Below are positions 24,615 to 32,436 of a stretch of 35,443 bases of DNA, piece after piece. Source of the DNA: Acidimicrobiia bacterium (GTDB lineage: Bacteria; Actinomycetota; Acidimicrobiia; Acidimicrobiales; Bin134); assembly GCA_022827405.1 (NCBI GenBank), contig JAJDTA010000061.1:1-35443 (forward strand), written 5' to 3'. Position numbers and translations under genes: made by a program. A model generated the notes under the pieces. That model made no database searches. It was given only the letters and a program-made list of their open reading frames with translations, and was not told where the DNA came from. How positions within the stretch are numbered: position 1 is the first letter of the stretch; the number at the start of each line of letters is the position of its first letter.

Positions 24615-27538
24615 ACCCGAACGACGACCACCGGACTGAACTCATCCGCGGCCTGACTTCAGCTGCGTTGCTAGCCGGTTTGCTCATTGCCATTCCGATT
24701 CTCCTGATTTTTGGCGTGGGGTGGCCGCTGCCCCAAGAAATTCCATCGGGCTCAAAAATTACAACCGCCATAAAGACCGGAGCGATCCCCCCTTCTTTTG
24801 TCTTGAAGTCAGTTGCCCTGGTGCTGTGGACTCTCTGGCTGCAATTGCTAGCCGGGGTAGTGGTTGAGCTGTGGGCTCATTTTCATGGACGAGTCGCCCC
24901 CCGGGTCACTGTCATCCCTCAATTCGTACAGAGCTTGTCTGCTCGAATGATAAGTACTGCTTTGCTCATTGCATTTTCGATCCAACAGCCCGGAGTCGCA
25001 ACGGCTGACAACCAAGAGCTGCTCACTCCAACAACTATCGAGTTGGATTTCGACCGGGAGTTCACTCCAACCCAGCCTCTCATACACAAAGTGCAACAAA
25101 AGGAAAGTCTGCGGACATTAGCTGAGCGATATTTGGGCGACCAGAACAGATGGACCGAAGTATTTGTGCTCAACCAAGGACAACCTCAAGCAGTTGGAGA
25201 ATCGCTGACTGATCCAACCCGGCTTCAACCAGGATGGGAACTCGTCATGCCTGCTGACGCCCACCATCCAACGTCAGTTGAATTGACCCCTGATACAACC
25301 ACAGAGACCAATCACCAAGTTGACCTCCCATCTTTTGAGTCGGATAGCACCAAGATCACTGTGCAGCCCGGAGACACGCTGTGGGATCTAGCAGCCCATC
25401 ATCTCGATGATCCAGAAAGGTGGGTCGACATATTCGGTTCCAATCGAGATCTTGTCCAAGATCCCAACGTAATTGTGCCTGGATGGGAGCTTCGACTACC
25501 GGTAGACGACTCTGTAGACAACTCGGTAGACGACACGCCGCTGTTTATCGAACCACCTGTCGAATCATCGGTTGAATTGGAGGACCATGCTGTCCCGGTC
25601 CTGGCCTTCACCACAGCAAGACCGACCGTAACGGCCAGCGTCAACTCACCCAGCATCAATTCGCCCAGCATCAATTCGCCCAGTGAGGATCAACAAGGAG
25701 TATCCACCACACAGACGATGTTTGCAGTTGGCGGTCTCGGGGTCTTCGCCAGCAGCCTGGGTTGGATGTTGGCCCGGCTTCGACGGATCCAGCGTCGTCG
25801 TTTGCCAACCGATCGATTGCCTGCGTCACTCACAACAGAGGCCGTTCATTTGGAGTATCAATTACAGGCTGAATCAGATTCTAACGATGCTCTTTTCTTG
25901 GACGCGTCATTGCGGGTCATGTCCTCTCGATTCACGGCCAACGTTCCGCCCGAGGTCGTGGGAGTGACCCTGGATTCGGACACGGTGTCAGTTCTGCTCG
26001 ATACCCCTGCTGACCCTCCCTTCGGCTTCAATGCCAGCCAAGACAACACAACCTGGACCCTGTCGACGAGCGAGGTGCTGGAGCACCTTCTGATTGAGGC
26101 CGAAGGCGTGCCCGCACCGCTTCCCACGCTGGTCGCCATTGGCAAGAAGTCAGGCACCGAATTCCTTTTGAATCTTGAACACATGACCTCTCTGAGCCTC
26201 AGCGGCAAGCCAGAAGCCATCAACAGCCTGTGCTCGGCCTTGGCCATACAGTTGGCCAGCAGTCATTTTGCCGGCGACCTCACTGTGATATGTGTGGGTT
26301 TTGGCCAAGACTTAGACGTCTTTGAGCGAGTTGTACACGTACCTGATGTGACCACTGCGATCGACAGGGTCGCTCACCAACAGCGCCAGAACCGGGCTCT
26401 GTTTGGCAACAGCTCTTCTTCTGCCGACACCAGAATCGGGAACAGCGGTGACTACTGGCATCCTGCCGTAGCGTTGGTTCCTGGTCGGCTGACCGAAGAA
26501 GAGGCCCACCGTCTATTGGAGGTGTGCGGTTCGTCAGTTTGCGTTGTCGGCCACGAGTTGAGGGGTGCGACGTGGTCAGGGCGGTTCGACGAATTCGGCC
26601 TTCTCCTGGAAGCAATCGACCTTCGGTTAGAGCCTCATGGCCTGTCTGGGTTTGCCGTTGCCGCCGTCGCCGAGTTGGCAACCATCGCCAAGGATACCCA
26701 AGGGGTGCAGCGAGAAACGCCGTCGGTGACGCAATCTGCTGATCTTGAAATCTCCCCTCACATCTTCGAGCCGTTGTCCACCGAGGTAGAAGTCCGGGTG
26801 ATTGGCACGGTGGATGTGCAAGGAGCAGCGCAGCCATTCACCTCCCGGCGAGCGTTGGACTTGGTGGCCTACCTGGCTTTCCACCCCGAAGGGGCCGACC
26901 GCGACCAGCTGCGGGCCCATCTTTGGCCACCGGACGATCCACCCTCTGAGTCAACTCTGGCCAACACCGTGAGCCGAGCTCGCAAGGCACTGGGAGTTGA
27001 CGATGACGGCAACCCGTATTTGCCCAGAGTCACCACGAAGGGGATCTATCGCCTGCGTCCAGAGGTGGGCACCGACGTTGCCAGGTTCGAAGCACTCGTA
27101 TCGGCCGCCAGCAGAGATGATGGTGAACAGGGACGACGGCACCTTCAATCGGCTTTGGAGTTGGTGAGGGGCACGCCATTCACCGGGGGCACTGGCGATA
27201 TGTACCGATGGGCCGATTTCGGGTTGCGTACCCGAATCGACTGCATGGTGGACACCGCGGCCCACGAGTTGGCCAAGAGGTGTCTGGAAGCTGGCGACCC
27301 TGAAGGCACCCGAAGAGCAGTGATGACCAGTCTTCGGCTGGTGGGAGTATGCGAAGAGTGCTATCGCTGGCGGCTGATGGCGGCAGCGGAGAATCCCACC
27401 GAGATACGCCAGATCATGGCCGAGTTGCTGGGATTGCTCAAGCGTGAGAGCGGCCAGCCTGAGGGCGATGACCTGATCAGCCCCGACTTGCTGGAACTCT
27501 ACGAGAAGCTGATGTCGTCTCGTCCCTTGTTCAGCTAG
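24611..27538 (+). CDS. Membrane protein with two LysM domains and SARP/BTAD regulator module
   Basis: The protein has 975 residues. Three helices (about 11-40, 64-88, 112-133) are followed by LysM 1 (about 157-214) and LysM 2 (about 247-297; ITVQPGDTLWDLAAHHLDD), a Ser/Pro linker, a fourth helix (about 369-390) with a strongly basic end (RLRRIQRRRLP), and a long middle domain. Then come a winged-helix DNA-binding domain (about 725-815; TSRRALDLVAYLAFHPEGADRD) and a bacterial transcriptional activator domain (about 823-945). The basic end after helix four predicts a cytoplasmic C-terminus and wall-facing LysM repeats. It is the last gene of the Tad operon (ATGA overlap). It may sense the wall or pilus and control transcription from the membrane; this is inference. 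Confidence 0.85.
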   Translation: MNPNDDHRTELIRGLTSAALLAGLLIAIPILLIFGVGWPLPQEIPSGSKITTAIKTGAIPPSFVLKSVALVLWTLWLQLLAGVVVELWAHFHGRVAPRVTVIPQFVQSLSARMISTALLIAFSIQQPGVATADNQELLTPTTIELDFDREFTPTQPLIHKVQQKESLRTLAERYLGDQNRWTEVFVLNQGQPQAVGESLTDPTRLQPGWELVMPADAHHPTSVELTPDTTTETNHQVDLPSFESDSTKITVQPGDTLWDLAAHHLDDPERWVDIFGSNRDLVQDPNVIVPGWELRLPVDDSVDNSVDDTPLFIEPPVESSVELEDHAVPVLAFTTARPTVTASVNSPSINSPSINSPSEDQQGVSTTQTMFAVGGLGVFASSLGWMLARLRRIQRRRLPTDRLPASLTTEAVHLEYQLQAESDSNDALFLDASLRVMSSRFTANVPPEVVGVTLDSDTVSVLLDTPADPPFGFNASQDNTTWTLSTSEVLEHLLIEAEGVPAPLPTLVAIGKKSGTEFLLNLEHMTSLSLSGKPEAINSLCSALAIQLASSHFAGDLTVICVGFGQDLDVFERVVHVPDVTTAIDRVAHQQRQNRALFGNSSSSADTRIGNSGDYWHPAVALVPGRLTEEEAHRLLEVCGSSVCVVGHELRGATWSGRFDEFGLLLEAIDLRLEPHGLSGFAVAAVAELATIAKDTQGVQRETPSVTQSADLEISPHIFEPLSTEVEVRVIGTVDVQGAAQPFTSRRALDLVAYLAFHPEGADRDQLRAHLWPPDDPPSESTLANTVSRARKALGVDDDGNPYLPRVTTKGIYRLRPEVGTDVARFEALVSAASRDDGEQGRRHLQSALELVRGTPFTGGTGDMYRWADFGLRTRIDCMVDTAAHELAKRCLEAGDPEGTRRAVMTSLRLVGVCEECYRWRLMAAAENPTEIRQIMAELLGLLKRESGQPEGDDLISPDLLELYEKLMSSRPLFS
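25637..25681 (+). repeat. Three 15-bp coding repeats
   Basis: Three tandem 15-bp units, the last two identical (AGCATCAATTCGCCC), encode the linker pentapeptide SINSP (first copy SVNSP) between the LysM repeats and the fourth helix of the regulator. Slippage could change linker length. Confidence 0.8.
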
Positions 27539-28925
27539 CCGGCGGGGAGGCCGACTTGGCGTTGCGGCGGCGGCGGATCCACCAGATGAGGGCGGCTATG
27601 GCGGCGATGATGGGCAGGAAGGGCAGCAGCACGCCGACCACGATGAGGATCACGCTGAACACGGCCACCACGCCGCTGGCGCCGCCCGACACCGAGTCGC
27701 CGAAGCCGGGCAGGGCGTCGTCGGTGTCGACCGCCACCCACACCACCGACTCGCCCCACACCTCATCCAGCGCGGTGCCGTCGAAGTTGACCGGGGTGGC
27801 CATGACTTCGAGTTCGATGGGCAGGCCCCGGGTGGCCACCCGGCCGGCCAGGCGGCCCTCCTCGATGGGCAGGGTGAGCACGGCGGCCGTGAGCTCGTTG
27901 GGCTCGATGCGGTTGAAGTTGCCCTGGACCGGTCGGAAATGGTCCAAATTGAGGCGCAGGTTGCGGGCGTTCACCTCCACATCGGTGAGGGCCGAGGTGC
28001 CGGTGTTTTCCACCTCCAAGCAGAGGTAGACATCGGCCTCGGGCTCAACAGTGATGTTCTGCACCCCCAGGCACGGGTCTTGGGCATCCTCCGACACCCA
28101 GGCGGTGACCCGGATCCCGGTATCGGGCAACACAGTGGGCGACTGGGTGATGGTCAGGGTGACGGTGGCCAAATCGACCTGGTCGCGCAGGGTGCGGATC
28201 TGGCCCCGGAGCCGCTCCAGGGTGGTCTCCCGGTCGAGCAGCTCGCGCTCGAGCTGGGCCACGTCTTCGAGCTGGGTGGCCTCTTCGAGGAACTTCCGCA
28301 AGCGGGTCACGCTGGCCTCGGCGGTGATGATGCGGCTCTCCAGGTCGACGATCACCTCGGTCACGTCGTCGGAGGTGATGACCTGGTCGATCAGCTTGCC
28401 CACCCCGGCCAGGCGCTCGAGCGCGGCGGAGAAGTCGGCGGGCAATACCTTGAAGGTGATCTCGGTGCGGGGTCGGGGCTCGGTGCGGGTGGACTGGGAG
28501 AACACGATGCCCCCCAGGCCCTGCACCACGGCCACCGCCTCTCGGCTGGCGGCCGCCACATCATCGGCCTGCACTTCGATGGTGGCCCGGTAGATGATGT
28601 CGCGGCCCAGATCGGCCGGTGTGAGGGCGGTGGGAACGGCGAGGCCGCTCTCGTCGCTAGCTGGTTCGGGGGCCGGTTCTGACGCGGCGGCCTCTTCCAT
28701 TGGGGCCTCTTCCATATCGTCGGCCGGTGCATCGAAGTCGCCACTGTCTTCCATGACCGCGGCTGGCTCGGAACGGTCCGCGGTTGCTTCGCCGAGTGCC
28801 ATGTCGTCGTCATTGCCGGAGGCGCAGGCGCCGAGCAGAACGAAAAACGTGCTTAGCAGGGCCAGGAGCATGAAGCTCAGGCCGCGGCGCCGGGTCTTGG
28901 GTCGGGTGCGGTTCGCGTCGTGCAT
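27531..28925 (-). CDS. DUF4349 lipoprotein
   Basis: The 464-residue protein has a basic N-terminus, a signal helix and lipobox LLGAC (C34), then an acidic Ala/Pro/Met linker (about 40-95). The DUF4349 core follows (DIIYRATIEVQADDVAAASR...GGIVFSQSTRT) with a coiled coil (about 200-255). A domain with two cysteines (DPCLGVQ, VYLCLEV) and a C-terminal membrane helix (about 421-450) ending WIRRRRN complete it. Such proteins are often linked to envelope-stress sigma factors. It is divergent from an ECF sigma / anti-sigma pair and has an ECF-type promoter. Its 3' end overlaps the LysM regulator gene by 8 bp, tail to tail. Confidence 0.85.
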   Translation of the reverse strand: MHDANRTRPKTRRRGLSFMLLALLSTFFVLLGACASGNDDDMALGEATADRSEPAAVMEDSGDFDAPADDMEEAPMEEAAASEPAPEPASDESGLAVPTALTPADLGRDIIYRATIEVQADDVAAASREAVAVVQGLGGIVFSQSTRTEPRPRTEITFKVLPADFSAALERLAGVGKLIDQVITSDDVTEVIVDLESRIITAEASVTRLRKFLEEATQLEDVAQLERELLDRETTLERLRGQIRTLRDQVDLATVTLTITQSPTVLPDTGIRVTAWVSEDAQDPCLGVQNITVEPEADVYLCLEVENTGTSALTDVEVNARNLRLNLDHFRPVQGNFNRIEPNELTAAVLTLPIEEGRLAGRVATRGLPIELEVMATPVNFDGTALDEVWGESVVWVAVDTDDALPGFGDSVSGGASGVVAVFSVILIVVGVLLPFLPIIAAIAALIWWIRRRRNAKSASPPAS

Positions 28926-28955
28926 GGGTGTCCCCCTTCGAGCGTTGACCCTTAT

Positions 28956-28981
28956 GACGACGGCCCCGACAAAAAAGTTCC
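28956..28981 (-). promoter_or_regulatory. ECF-type promoter of the DUF4349 gene
   Basis: On the minus strand GGAAC (28981-28977) and CGTC (28959-28956) are separated by 17 bp, the classic ECF -35/-10 pattern. A run of T follows GGAAC, as is common. Transcription would start about 24 bp before the ATG, leaving room for the GGGGGA ribosome site. The adjacent sigma factor is the likely user. Confidence 0.6.
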
Positions 28982-29068
28982 CGTCGCATTCGGGGCGGAT
29001 TCAACCAGCGGTGGGTAACGGATGGGTACCCTCAGGACATTAGAGGAGCGGCCGACGACACGGAGCTG

Positions 29069-29614
29069 GTGAAAAAGGCCCAAAAGGGCGACCAGGCCGC
29101 GTTCGATGCCCTGCTGCGGCGGCACTACAACCAGGTCTACGCCATCTGCCGGCGGCTGGCCGGCAACGAGGCCGATGCCCTCGACGCCACCCAGGAGGCG
29201 CTCATCACCCTGGTGCGGCGCATCGACCGCTTCGACGGGCGGTCGAAGTTCACCACCTGGATGCACCGGGTGGTGACCAACGCCTGTCTGGACGAATTGC
29301 GGCGGCGAGGTCGCCGGCCAGAGCCGTCGCCGGTTGAAGAACAGCCTCTGGCAGCCGTTGAGCGACCGGTGGCCGATTCGGTGAGCGACCGGTTGGACAT
29401 CGACGCGGCCCTGGCCCAAGTCCCCGAGACATTCCGGGTGCCGGTGGTGCTGTGCGACCAACTGGGGCTGAGCTACGAGGAGATCGCCCAACAGTTGGAC
29501 ATCGCCCCCGGCACGGTCCGGTCCCGCATATCTCGGGGCCGCCGGCGTCTAGCCGAGCTGTTGAGCGGGAACCCAGACGACCCCGGCCAACGTCACACTG
29601 GGGAACAACCATGA
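29069..29614 (+). CDS. ECF sigma factor (SigM-like by position)
   Basis: The 181-residue sigma factor has region 2 (KKAQKGDQAAFDALLRRHYNQVYAICRRL; DATQEALITLVRRIDRFDGRSKFTTWMHRVV) and region 4 (ALAQVPETFRVPVVLCDQLGLSYEEIAQQLDIAPGTVRSRISRGRRRL). The order sigma, anti-sigma, trxB, trxA, cwlM-like, parB, parA is that of sigM in mycobacteria. The GTG at 29069 is the only standard start, although in-frame sequence before it (ADDTELV) looks like the usual ECF N-terminus, so the real start may be a rare codon upstream. The stop overlaps the anti-sigma ATG (ATGA). Confidence 0.88.
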   Translation: MKKAQKGDQAAFDALLRRHYNQVYAICRRLAGNEADALDATQEALITLVRRIDRFDGRSKFTTWMHRVVTNACLDELRRRGRRPEPSPVEEQPLAAVERPVADSVSDRLDIDAALAQVPETFRVPVVLCDQLGLSYEEIAQQLDIAPGTVRSRISRGRRRLAELLSGNPDDPGQRHTGEQP

Positions 29615-30606
29615 GCGACGAGCGCGGCGAGATGACCCCACAGGGCATGGACGAGCTGGCCTCCGCGTATCTGGACGGGGAAGCCACGCCGCAAGAGGCC
29701 GCCCTGGTGGAGAGCGATCCCCGCTTGCAGGCCCTGGTAGAAGAACTTCGGGCCATCCGGGAATGGGTGGCCTCCCCGGTGGAGCCGCCCTCCGAGGAGG
29801 TGCGGGATCAGATGATCGCCCAGGCCCTCGACCACCGCGCCCCGGTGGTGTCTATGGACAGGGCCCGCCGTCGGCTGCGGACGATGTCGCCCCAAGCAAG
29901 GGTGCTCCTGGCCGCGGCTGCGGTTATCGCGGCGGTCGTCGTGGTGGGCGTAACCCAGTTCGATCCGGCCGCTCGCGATGGCGACCAGATGGCGACCGAC
30001 GACTCGGCGCCCGCGGCCACGATGGCCGACGAGGCTCCGATGGAGGCGGCCGAATCAGCGCCGATGGACGACAGCGATGAAGCCCCCGCTCCAGTACCCG
30101 CGGATGAGGCCCCCGCCGATGCGCTCGCCCCGGCCCCCGCCGAGGAGATGATGGATGAAGAAATGGCCGCTGAGCTCGCCGAGGCCCCCATGGATGACGG
30201 TGCCACCAGCGCCGAGGCTGCTGAACCCGAGCTCATGATGGCCGACGAGAGTGCCGCCATGGACAGTCCGGCTGATGCCGAGGAAGACCTCGCGGTTGCT
30301 GTTCCGCAACTCGATCCCGCCAACCGGGTGTTCGACACCGAAGGCGACCTTGTGGACCACATCATCCAGACGTTGATCGACCCTCAAGACGACATGGAGC
30401 GACCTGAGCCCGTCGAGACGGTGAATTGCCCACCGCCTCCCGACGAAGAAGGCCAACTGCTGACCCAATTCACCGCGATGGTGGAGGGAACAGAGGTCGA
30501 GGTGTCGGTATTTCTCGATGCTGACCATCTGACCATCACCCAGACTTCTCCGCCTCCAGAGTGTGAAGCCCTCTCTGCCCGCCTGGTCATCGACTGGCCC
30601 CAATGA
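29611..30606 (+). CDS. Membrane anti-sigma factor with acidic Met-rich linker
   Basis: The 331-residue protein has an N-terminal cytoplasmic domain (about 1-90; LASAYLDGEATPQEAALVESDP is the anti-sigma zinc-finger-like fold without its cysteines), one membrane helix (about 97-115), and an extracytoplasmic acidic linker (120-230) with 11 methionines and many Asp/Glu/Ala/Pro. A C-terminal domain (about 235-331) holds two cysteines (C273, C318). It is coupled to the sigma gene by ATGA overlap and a GGGGAA ribosome site. It should hold the ECF sigma at the membrane and release it on an envelope signal. The signal is unknown. Confidence 0.82.
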   Translation: MSDERGEMTPQGMDELASAYLDGEATPQEAALVESDPRLQALVEELRAIREWVASPVEPPSEEVRDQMIAQALDHRAPVVSMDRARRRLRTMSPQARVLLAAAAVIAAVVVVGVTQFDPAARDGDQMATDDSAPAATMADEAPMEAAESAPMDDSDEAPAPVPADEAPADALAPAPAEEMMDEEMAAELAEAPMDDGATSAEAAEPELMMADESAAMDSPADAEEDLAVAVPQLDPANRVFDTEGDLVDHIIQTLIDPQDDMERPEPVETVNCPPPPDEEGQLLTQFTAMVEGTEVEVSVFLDADHLTITQTSPPPECEALSARLVIDWPQ

Positions 30607-30667
30607 CCCTGCTCCGCCTCTCCCCCAACATCTGAAATGACACCCCTCGGCGGTAGTCTGAACTCCT

Positions 30668-30997
30668 ATGGCTGACGCCACTGACCCGAAGGAAGACGGA
30701 ACCACCGCTGCGATGCTGGGATTGTCCGAGGACTGGCCTGAGCAGGCCGCCGATGCCGTGGTCAACACCGTGGACAAGGTCCGCGATGTGACGACTGGGC
30801 CGGTGGTCAACCTCAGCCGGCTCTTGGCCTATATCGTTTTCGGCGTGTTTCCCCTGCTTATCGTGCTGGTGCTGGGGATCATCGCCGCGGTACGCGGACT
30901 GGAAGTGGCCACCGGACGGGCCTGGGCGGCCCACGGCATTCTCGGCCTGCTCTTCGTTTCGCTGGGTGCCTTCGCTTGGTCGAGGCGGCCCTCATGA
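30668..30997 (+). CDS. Small two-helix membrane protein
   Basis: The 109-residue protein has an N-terminal soluble part (1-45) and two membrane helices (about 50-74 and 86-104) ending WSRRPS. It is located between the anti-sigma and trxB; its stop overlaps the trxB ATG (ATGA), so the two are coupled. Family not firmly recognised; similar small proteins lie before trxB in other actinobacterial clusters by general memory, not verified here. Confidence 0.75.
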   Translation: MADATDPKEDGTTAAMLGLSEDWPEQAADAVVNTVDKVRDVTTGPVVNLSRLLAYIVFGVFPLLIVLVLGIIAAVRGLEVATGRAWAAHGILGLLFVSLGAFAWSRRPS

Positions 30998-31980
30998 CCG
31001 ACGCTCCTGCAATTGAAGAGGGCATCCGCGAGGTCATCATCATCGGCTCAGGGCCGGCTGGGCTGACCGCCGCGGTTTACACCGCCCGGGCCAACCTCGC
31101 TCCCCTGGTCATAGAGGGCGAGCCGTCGTCCACCAGCGACCAGCCCGGCGGCCAGCTGATGCTCACCACCGACGTGGAGAACTATCCCGGCTTCCCCGAA
31201 GGGGTGATGGGCCCCGAGTTGATGATCAAGTTCCGAGAGCAGGCCCAGCGGTTCGGCGCGGAGATGCTCACCGAGAAGGTCAGCCGGGTCGACCTGTCCG
31301 GCCCGCCCCACGGGGTGTGGGTGGGCGACCCGAATGCCCCCGAGCCCACCTATCGAGCGTGGGCGGTGATCGTGTCCACCGGTGCCCAGTCGATCATGCT
31401 GGGCTTGGAGGCCGAAGAGCGGCTGATCGGCCACGGCCTGTCCACTTGCGCCACCTGCGACGGATTCTTCTTCCGGGATCAGCACATCGCCGTGGTGGGC
31501 GGTGGCGACTCGGCCATGGAGGAAGCCACGTTTCTGACCCGCTTCGCCTCAAAGGTCACGGTCATCCACCGAAGAGACGAGCTGAGAGCCTCCAAGATCA
31601 TGCAGGACCGGGCGTTTGCCAACGACCGCATCGAATTCTTATGGAACAATGTGGTAACCGACATCCGAGGCGAGGACAAGCTGGCCGGCATCGAAGTCCA
31701 AAACGTGGTCACCGGCGAGCATTCCGAATTGGACGTGACCGGGCTGTTCATCGCCATCGGCCATCGTCCCAACACCGACCTGTTCGAGGGGCAGCTGAAG
31801 CGCAAGGAGAACGGCTACCTCGTCACCCAGCCCGATTCCAGCCTCACCGATGTCGAGGGCGTATTCGCCTGCGGCGACGTGCAAGATGACATCTACCGCC
31901 AGGCGGTGACCGCCGCGGGGTCAGGTTGCATGGCCGCCATCGATGCCGAACGGTGGTTGGAGTCTGCCGGACACGGCTAA
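30994..31980 (+). CDS. trxB: Thioredoxin-disulfide reductase
   Basis: This 328-residue flavoprotein passes electrons from NADPH to thioredoxin. The FAD motif is GSGPAG (18-23), the redox pair C152/C155 lies in TCATCDG, the NADPH motif is GGGDSAMEEA (169-178) with HRRDELRASK after it, and the C-terminal FAD site is FACGDVQDDIYRQAVTAAGSG. I start it at ATG 30994 (MTDAPAIEEG) because it overlaps the preceding stop. trxA follows after 62 bp, as in the mycobacterial trxB2-trxC pair. Confidence 0.96.
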   Translation: MTDAPAIEEGIREVIIIGSGPAGLTAAVYTARANLAPLVIEGEPSSTSDQPGGQLMLTTDVENYPGFPEGVMGPELMIKFREQAQRFGAEMLTEKVSRVDLSGPPHGVWVGDPNAPEPTYRAWAVIVSTGAQSIMLGLEAEERLIGHGLSTCATCDGFFFRDQHIAVVGGGDSAMEEATFLTRFASKVTVIHRRDELRASKIMQDRAFANDRIEFLWNNVVTDIRGEDKLAGIEVQNVVTGEHSELDVTGLFIAIGHRPNTDLFEGQLKRKENGYLVTQPDSSLTDVEGVFACGDVQDDIYRQAVTAAGSGCMAAIDAERWLESAGHG

Positions 31981-32042
31981 ACCGCAAGACCGCTGATAGG
32001 CTGACCGCTCCCCGACCGCCGCAACCGAAGGGATGCCCAACG

Positions 32043-32372
32043 ATGGCTGAGAGCATCACCACGCTTACCAATGAGACCTTTGACGAGGTGATCGGCAGCG
32101 CCGAACTGCCCGTCGTCGTCGATTTTTGGGCTGAATGGTGCGGCCCCTGCAAGATGATCGCCCCAATCCTCGATGAGATCGCCGTTGAAAAGGCCGGCGT
32201 GCTCAGCGTGGCCAAGCTCAACGTGGACGATGCCCAAGACGTCGCCCTGCGCTATCAGGTCATGAGCATCCCCACGCTGATCGTGTTCAAAGACGGTGAG
32301 CCGGCCAAGCGGATCGTGGGGGCCAAGGGCAAGCAGCAGCTCCTCCAGGAAATTGGCGAAGTAGCATTCTGA
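32043..32372 (+). CDS. trxA: Thioredoxin
   Basis: The 109-residue thioredoxin has active site WCGPCK (C33, C36) and the cis-proline loop MSIPTLIVFKDG. A GAAGGGA ribosome site precedes the ATG. It reduces protein disulfides in the cytoplasm and is recharged by the preceding reductase. Both may belong to the sigma factor regulon, but no promoter was identified between them. Confidence 0.96.
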   Translation: MAESITTLTNETFDEVIGSAELPVVVDFWAEWCGPCKMIAPILDEIAVEKAGVLSVAKLNVDDAQDVALRYQVMSIPTLIVFKDGEPAKRIVGAKGKQQLLQEIGEVAF

Positions 32373-32436
32373 TTCAACCCGCCAGAGGTCTATTGCCTGC
32401 GAAGGGTTGACAAGCACAGTCGCAAGGAGCGCCCGA

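Noticed and set aside
29039-29068. ATT start codon for the SigM-like factor
   Set aside because: The upstream residues (ADDTELV) look like an ECF N-terminus, but an ATT start is very rare and no clear ribosome site supports it. The GTG start is kept, with the doubt noted.
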